Source of the DNA: Sisyra terminalis
Taxonomy: Eukaryota > Arthropoda > Insecta > Neuroptera > Sisyridae
DNA: 64,000 nucleotides
Assembly (NCBI GenBank): GCA_958496175.1
Contig: OY292278.1
Location: 40,610,001-40,674,000, forward strand
Reading direction: 5' to 3'
Shown here: positions 58,156 to 64,000 of the stretch, in pieces
Layout of the letters: the number at the start of each line of letters is the position of its first letter
How positions within the stretch are numbered: position 1 is the stretch's first letter
Translations under genes and position numbers: made by a program
Notes under the pieces: model-generated
Told to the model about the DNA's origin: nothing
Seen by the model: the letters and a program-made list of their open reading frames with translations, nothing else
Databases searched by the model: none

Positions 58156-59499
58156 TAGTAATCTAAAGGACCCAAGTTTGGGAAGTATACTGCTTGAAAT
58201 AATTTTTCCAAATTCAATGCCTTCATCATATCCTTCACTCGTTTTTCTATGTGGCCAGGGGAATTAACATGGAGCAAGTTCACTATGTATTACCTATTTT
58301 GATATTCTGGCCGTTTTTGGCCGTTTGATTACCATTTTCATCCAACAACTCTTAAAATTCGATGTCTTCAAATCTTTTCGTTCTTTACCGCCAATTTCAA
58401 TTTTTTAAAAATCCTTAAAATACCTTAGTTTTCTAAGAGCATGTTAAATAATGAAAAATAATGAAATTGTGGGAATTTTACAATTTTGTGAATTTAAACT
58501 TTTTATCAGATACCAAAACAGGTAATACTACTTATTGGCAAATTTTAATTTCATATTTATATACTTACTATATGCTACCAAATATGGATACTATTCGTAT
58601 AATAAAATTTCAAATTTCTGGAAAATGCTTTGCTGGTGAATAACCATCAAATTCTAGAACACTGATTTCTTTACACTTCTGGTTCAATTAGGTATGACAT
58701 TATAGTTCAATAAACTTCAACTTTGCTTAATAAATATTGGGTTGTTTTGAATAATAAAATCTCGATAAAAACAGATTTTTTAATTGGTATTTTTTTATAA
58801 TATAATTTGTATTTTTATTTATTTTTTTTTTCGGAATTTTCCCCTCACAAGTTCACCGTTTAAGCCCTTAACAATTCTCAGATTTCCACCATTGTTGGCC
58901 CAATTAAAGCTTCCCATTAAAAAGCTGGTTTTTCTCTTCGTCTCTTTCCTGAGGAAAATCAATGTTTTGGATAAATGAATTAAGATAGTCGTAAGATTAC
59001 ATGAAGACACAATATATTAAGCACAAATAAAAATAAGAAATAAACTTACAGAATGAAATAGCATAACAAAAAGTATAATGCATGATTGCAGACTTTCATC
59101 CATATATTTTAATATACACCTATAAAAAACTTAAGATAGATGGTAGAAAAAATGCAGTTAGATGGATCCACCTGTAGGTACATGGAAATCAAGTCATTTT
59201 TGTAAATAAAAGTTAAGGAAGCTAAAAGAAAATAGGGAAATTTGGACGGAATACCTAAGCATTGGACAAAAGATTGCAGATATAAATTTGGGAGATAAAA
59301 TAACAGGTATTGCCCAGATCTTAAATATTTGGATTCAACTGTTCACCGGGATGATCACTTGATTAAGATATATAGAAACAAAAATAGAACAGGAAAAGTA
59401 AACTACAAAAATATATCATGGATTATAATTCAATAACATAATTAAACGAATAATTCTAAGTATAATTAACAATAAAAAAGTAGATGTTTAATTAATGCT
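58156..59499. other. Spacer, no gene recognised
   Basis: AT-rich. The overlapping frames at 58784-59010 on both strands have no family motif. Confidence 0.4.
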
Positions 59500-59615
59500 C
59501 TACGACAAGGACATTAAAAAAAAGGTATTGCAATGGTATGGTGATGTCCAAAAAATGCCAGATCATAGAAGACCTAAATGAATATTAAAATGGAAACCTC
59601 CAGGGAAGAAATGAA
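59500..59615 (+). pseudogene. LINE fragment, C-terminal region
   Basis: Reads KVLQWYGDVQKMPDHRRP, stop, ILKWKPPGKK, the conserved end (WYGHVxRMPExRxPKxxLxWxPPGxRxRGRP) found after the reverse transcriptase in several non-LTR families. Too short to assign a clade. Confidence 0.55.
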
Positions 59616-60135
59616 TACTTTTATGTATTAAGAAAAACAGTATAGTTGTAGAAAAATATTTCAGGGTGTTGCATTATGCGGTGGGCGCATGCGGCTCACG
59701 AAATACAACTTTAACATGCTTGCTTTGGGATAGCCAAAAAAGCTATAGTAGACAGTTGTTCAAAGAGTTTCCATTATTACGTCACAAATTTTCTTACTAA
59801 ATTAATTTGTGTTGGTTTTTGTACTTGTTTTTTTATGATTTAGAAATTCCATAATTACAACTATGTAAGTAATAGTATAAAAAAATATCGATCAATGGGA
59901 ATTTAATGGTTCGATTTTTGGCATTTTTCTTTTTCTTTAGTGTATAGATAAATTATTATTATTGGTCTTAGAATCATTCTCTTTATTGCAACAATCACAG
60001 AGCGTTAGCAATAATAATTTTGATTATTACAATTTTAGGAAAATGTTCAAAATTTTGCGTCGAAAATGATAAATTTATTTATTTTTTTTGGAAAGTCAAT
60101 AAACTTGGAATCATGATTTTTGAATTAACAAATAA
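59616..60135. other. Spacer, no feature
   Basis: Nothing recognised; the frame at 60020-60232 runs into the fold-back and is chance. Confidence 0.4.
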
Positions 60136-60205
60136 ACGTAACAACATAATAATTAAATTGTGGGCAATAAGGACGAAGCTTCTTGTGGAATCTTATTTAT
60201 TTTAT

Positions 60206-60246
60206 CGCCAACGTTTCGTCAGTTATTCCTGACTTCTTCAGGGCTC
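60206..60246 (-). ncRNA. Hammerhead-like motif, left arm
   Basis: Minus strand: GAGCC, CUGAAGA, A, stem II GUCAG with CUGAC, GAAAC, GUU, GGCGAU; stem I GCC/GGC. Confidence 0.55.
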
Positions 60247-60462
60247 TATAGTGAAAATTTATATTTTTATGACATTTGTGGAGTAATTTTTAAATTTTGG
60301 TTAGTATTTAAATAATGGTATTGAAATTTAATTATTTATTGGTTAGATTTCACATTAGTTAACTAAGATTTATATAGACTAATACTTATGAATTGTAATT
60401 TATTTATTTATAATTTTGACAAAAGTTGGTGCTATTTTTAAATGTTATGTATTTTCATTATA

Positions 60463-60504
60463 GAGCCCTGAAGAAGTCAGGAATAACTGACGAAACGTTG
60501 GCGA
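60463..60504 (+). ncRNA. Hammerhead-like motif, right arm
   Basis: Identical in core and stems to the left-arm motif of this element and to the one at 27,003. Confidence 0.55.
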
Positions 60505-60882
60505 TAAAATTAATAGGATTCCCACAATTTAATTATTATATTTAAAAAGACAAGGATTTAAATAACATGGATACGTAACAACGTTCTTACTTCCTACGAT
60601 AGCCTATTATTTTTTAATTATTTCTAATCTTGCACCCAAAATTAGAGAAAAATAAAATCGACAAGATACAAAGTTTCATTTCCAAATTCCAATAATTGAA
60701 ATATATTGTTTGACAAGAATCTCTGTAAGGATTTTCCAAAAGCATAGCTTATTATGAGAATTAGTAGTATTACATGAGAAGTAGTAAGTTACCGTTTTGT
60801 AATTAAAGATTTATTTTGCATCATTTTAAATAATACAAGTTATTAGATTCATTCGATCATACTATAAGGTAGACTATAAGGT

Positions 60883-61215
60883 TTAAGGTCTGTTCATACA
60901 GAATGGGCAACAAATGTAAACAAAATCTGGAAATTTTAAGAATTGGTTTGGTTGACAATGAACAACATGGCAACGGATTACAGCACAATTTTTACCGCAA
61001 ACCTGATGCTTCTTATTGCAAATAAGGTTTGGTGCACAGCTACGCATAAAACATGGTTGTCCAATTTCTGTCATAAAAGAATAATACTTTAGAAAAAAAA
61101 TTAATGAAATTTAAGTATTACTTAAAAATTACTTACGTCCAGTACCATTTTGCGCATTGGTGAATTCAATGAAGGCAAGTGCTACAAGCACAAATAACAA
61201 GAGAGAAAATTTCAT
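60883..61215 (-). CDS. CRP13, secreted ten-cysteine peptide
   Basis: Exons 61137-61215 and 60883-61067, phase-1 intron 69 bases (GGAC/GTAAGT, TGACAG). The 87-residue product begins MKFSLLLFVLVALAFIEF, then NAQNGTGQIGQPC; the Asn-Gly-Thr could be glycosylated. The gap between C3 and C4 is one residue longer than in all other members (NKKHQV), and the end is CCPFCMNRP. Net charge about +6. It is a tandem partner of CRP14, with near-identical promoter and related 3' flank (TCTGTAAGGATTTTCCAAAA) 2.66 kb apart. Confidence 0.9.
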
Positions 61216-61311
61216 TGTTGTTAAAAATGTTAACGAATTGTAGGATCACACAAAAATTTGGTATATGAATGTTTCCAAAAATAGTATGAATTAAGTGAAT
61301 ATTTACACAAA

Positions 61312-61343
61312 GGTTTTATACTAACTTATATCCGAAAATGTGG
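61312..61343 (-). promoter_or_regulatory. CRP13 core promoter
   Basis: Minus strand: CACATTTTCGGATATAAG then TTAGTATAAAACC, TATA box about 103 bases before the ATG. Confidence 0.6.
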
Positions 61344-61931
61344 TGAATATCTTTGGGGGTTTATCATAATAATTATTTAATAACAGAGAAATAAAAGCCG
61401 CGAACTTATGAAAAATATATTTACATTTTTTTATTTTAATAAATAACCCAAAACAGTAAACTTTTTTTTCGTTTATTAAATAGACACTACATTCTCTAAT
61501 TTAATTTTTTGATTAGAGTATAATTAAAGTAACGAAAAATTATTTTTTACGTTAGAAATATTTATATTGTGGCAGAAAAATAGTTTTAATGTCAATTAGA
61601 AAATGAGAACCTGAAAACGATGAATGAGCTTAAGAGTCTTCAGTGACGTCACAGTTCATTAATTGAAACCAAAGAATAAATAGATCATTGAATGGTTGAC
61701 AAAAAGACGATAATTTTTTTTCTGTCTTGAAAAACATTTTTCTACATATAACTTAATTGTCTTTGCTGTATGTTAAACCTAAGGTTTTCAATAATTGAGT
61801 CTTTCAATACAAAGAAAAACGGGTTTTCCAAACGATTAAACTATGATTGCAATTTAAAGCAAGATCCAGTGAATAATTTTCTAAGGACATAAAAAAATTT
61901 GACTAAGAAAATGACAAATTTTTTTTTTTTA
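61344..61931. other. Spacer, no feature
   Basis: AT-rich, nothing recognised apart from poly-T at 61,919 that begins the next SINE remnant. Confidence 0.4.
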
Positions 61932-62048
61932 TAACTTGTTATTTACCGTCGCTTTATAACTACTATGGTCCTTTGGCAACTCTAGAGTTAATTAAATCCG
62001 TTATTAGGAATTATTGAAAATTTACACGATACGAGGATTGAACCCAAT
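61932..62048 (-). repeat. SINE remnant without box A
   Basis: Minus strand has GGGTTCAATCCTCGTATCGT (box B good), body TTAATTAACTCTAGAGTTGC and tail GTTATAAAGCGACGGTAAAT. The 5' tRNA-like half is missing. Confidence 0.6.
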
Positions 62049-62931
62049 AAAATTATTATAATCATTTTAAAAAAAGATTGGGAAGAGAGTTATTAAAAGT
62101 TTTGAAGGAAACCTCTATTTTTGCAATCCATGAAACAATATCTAAAAGTACAGAAAATAATTTCCGATAGTTCAGAAATGCCTAAAACGAAAAGTTTGGG
62201 AAAAGCCATATGACGATAACAACGAAAAATTGGTCCCAGAAAAATATTTAGACAATGGTTGGATGGTATATTTGTATTACTAATAAGCTTTTACTCCAAG
62301 TTGCAGCTTTCTATGTCTTTTTATTTGCGAATAAATTAAAAAAAATCGATTAACCATTACATATTTTTTCTCAACAATAGGTTTAAACTACTTTGATTTA
62401 TATTTAGACAAATTATGGAACTATATGTACAAAAGCTTTACGCAGAAAAAATAACAGCCTTTAATGTTTGTTGTAACTATATTCAGCAGAAGATTTCTCT
62501 ACTTCCCTGCTCAGATGGTTTATAGTAAAGTGATTTCTAAAGGGCAAATTTTCATTCCTTTTCTTTAAAAAATGAACATGTGTAATAAAAAATGTTCCAT
62601 AAAACAAATCTGGCAACACTGAATTCCCAATATTGCAAATGGTTTCAATCATTAACATTTAATTTGAACGATCTAAACTTCCTTAATATTTGTGTTGAAA
62701 TACATATTTCATTAAAAAACGTTCATAGGATTTTGAAGTTTCTGTACTTTAAGTCATGTTAATGCCACGACAATAGGACCTCGTTTTAATTATTTTGAAT
62801 TTATCGATTTTTTTTGGCATTTTCAAATGAATTGTTCTTACATTTGATCGAGTAAAATTAAAAAATAACTTCTACTTTTTGCTTTGATATGTTAGTTTTA
62901 AACAATATTAAAAAATTTCTAATTATTTTAA
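62049..62931. other. Spacer, no feature
   Basis: No gene; the minus frame at 62461-62658 has no signal peptide or cysteine pattern. Confidence 0.4.
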
Positions 62932-63006
62932 GCCTACTGATGGACGAGTGGTCAAAGTGTTTTATTAACCCTAAAGCTTAAGCCCTTAGTATTCAATGGC
63001 GACTGA
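62932..63006 (+). repeat. SINE remnant, internally deleted
   Basis: AAGCCTACTGATGGACGAGT (box A decayed) runs straight into TTTTATTAACCCTAAAGCTT, so the box B part is deleted, then CAATGGCGACTG of the tail. Confidence 0.55.
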
Positions 63007-63541
63007 AAAGAAAACAATTCCAAAAAAATATTTGTAGAACATATGCACCAGATCTATTAAGGTAACCAAAATGAGTGGACTCATTTTTATTCAGTATTTT
63101 TAAAATAAAGTCGTAATAGTTAGACTTTTAACAACTGAAGAATTGCTGAACCGATTTTTATGATTTAAAACTTTTAGAATGCGTCTTCACCTAAATTAAC
63201 ATAACGAATATAAGAATACCTGGAAAATTATGCATAAAATGCGTTCTAAAATAAATTAGGTTTGATACATTACGAAAGTATTTGGTCAGGTCATACTTAT
63301 ACATCATTTGTAATCATACACTCAAAATTGAAGAAAAATTCGACATGATGCAAAGTTTCATTTTCAAATTCCAATAGTTGGAATTATTTGTTTGACTAGA
63401 TTCTCTGTAAGGATTTTCCAAAAGCAAAGCTTTTTATTCATATTAGAAATAATTCATTACCATTTTGCAATTAAAGATTTATTTCATTTCATTTTCAAAA
63501 TTACAAGTTTTAAAAGCATTGGATCACAAGATTGTAAGATC
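63007..63541. other. CRP14 3' flank
   Basis: No gene; from about 63,290 it aligns to the 3' flank of CRP13. Confidence 0.5.
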
Positions 63542-63874
63542 TTATGGTTTATTCATACAGTGTGGGCAACAACGGAAAATGTAATCAGGTTGTTTTAAGA
63601 CTTGATTTGGTCGGCAACGAATATTAGGACCGCAACGGATTCCACGACAATTTCTAGCGCAAATCCTATTCTTGTTACAAACAAGGTTTATATCACATCT
63701 ACGGTTGCGGCATGATTGTCCCAATTCTGTTGTAATATAATAAAATACATTAAAAAACAATTAATGATTTGTAAATTTTTAAAATTACTTACTCCCAGGA
63801 GCAGTTTGCGCATTGGTGTAATCAATGGTGAAAACAAGTGCTACAAGCACAAATAAGAAAAGACAGAACTTCAT
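63542..63874 (-). CDS. CRP14, secreted ten-cysteine peptide, most basic
   Basis: Exons 63793-63874 and 63542-63726, phase-1 intron 66 bases (GGGA/GTAAGT, CAACAG). The 88-residue product begins MKFCLFLFVLVALVFTID, with a Cys inside the signal peptide that should be removed on cleavage, then NAQTAPGKLGQSC. Ten cysteines with x4 between C5 and C6 and x5 between C6 and C7, ending CCPHCMNKP. Arg-rich (RNRRC, CRGIRC, CRPNQ) with net charge about +12, the opposite extreme to CRP1. It is the last complete gene; its promoter reaches the window edge, so more members may follow. Confidence 0.9.
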
Positions 63875-63969
63875 TGTTGATAAAAATGTTAACGAATTGT
63901 AGGATCACACAAAAATTTGGTATATGAATGTTTCCAAAAACAGTATGAATTAAGTGATTATTTCACAAA

Positions 63970-64000
63970 GGTTTTATACTAACTCATATCCGAAAATGTG
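63970..64000 (-). promoter_or_regulatory. CRP14 core promoter, cut by window end
   Basis: Minus strand: CACATTTTCGGATATGAG then TTAGTATAAAACC; TATA box about 100 bases before the ATG. The upstream box touches position 64,000. Confidence 0.6.

Larger units (their letters stand above)
60146..60572. repeat. Fold-back element, second copy, loop inverted
   Basis: Flanked by a perfect 10-base direct repeat ACGTAACAAC (60136-60145, 60573-60582), which fixes its ends. The left end ATAATAATTAAATTGTGGGC and the right end with AAATAACATGGAT are the same as in 26,684-27,134, but the unique loop between the arms is in the opposite direction. The right arm lacks about a dozen bases (GTCCTTATTGC region). 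Hammerhead-like motifs in both arms. Confidence 0.85.

Noticed and set aside
21422..63874. Assignment of the peptides to TIL inhibitors, VWC proteins or defensins
   Set aside because: TIL domains lack the CC pair and have a different order; VWC modules match only the last part; defensins have six cysteines in another spacing.
1..64000. CRISPR array, bacterial operon or viral genes
   Set aside because: No spaced direct repeats, no ribosome-binding-site-led gene strings, and no capsid or polymerase motifs were found; the base composition and introns are those of an insect nucleus.

Overview
The window is nuclear DNA of an insect. It is strongly AT-rich, has short spliced genes with GT-AG introns of about 60-70 bases, and carries typical animal transposons: mariner/Tc1, pogo, jockey-type LINEs, Helitrons, hAT miniature elements and tRNA-derived SINEs. 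A beetle is my best guess, but that is only a weak inference. No bacterial, viral or CRISPR feature was seen.

Positions 1 to about 20,000 hold no convincing protein gene. This part is a graveyard of decayed transposons and palindromic elements, some nested in one another, separated by plain AT-rich DNA. One unusually GC-rich stretch with a TATA box and an octamer-like site (about 19,720-20,110) looks like a promoter or 5' exon.

From 21,422 to the right edge the window holds a cluster of small secreted cysteine-rich peptide genes, called CRP1 to CRP14 here, plus five decayed relatives. Each intact gene has two exons. Exon 1 encodes a signal peptide and ends in phase 1. Exon 2 encodes one compact domain with ten cysteines in the order C-x4-C-x5-C-x5/6-C-x3-C-x3/4-C-x4/5-C-x13/14-CC-x2-C. 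I cannot assign the domain to a named family. Its last part, C-x4/5-C-x14-CCPxC, resembles the end of a von Willebrand C module. Secretion, five likely disulfides, very different net charges and rapid duplication fit immune, gut or secreted defence peptides, but that role is inference. Most copies share an extended core promoter (GATA-containing box, short gap, TATA box) 80-108 bases before the ATG.

The cluster grew by several kinds of duplication. The block CRP2-CRP3-CRP4 (about 22.2-29.5 kb) was copied to 30.4-33.2 kb, where only the CRP2 copy (CRP5) survives. CRP6 and a CRP7 relic form a large inverted repeat with CRP7-CRP8 (36.25-40.27 kb). The CRP7-CRP8 pair was copied again as CRP10 plus a dead gene. 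CRP13 and CRP14 are a tandem pair, and the cluster probably continues past 64,000.

Five fold-back loci (18.7, 26.7, 35.3, 47.9 and 60.2 kb) carry eleven copies of a motif matching the hammerhead ribozyme core, with complementary stems I and II that differ between families. This is the most interesting non-coding signal. Penelope-like retroelements are known to carry hammerhead motifs and are a plausible source.
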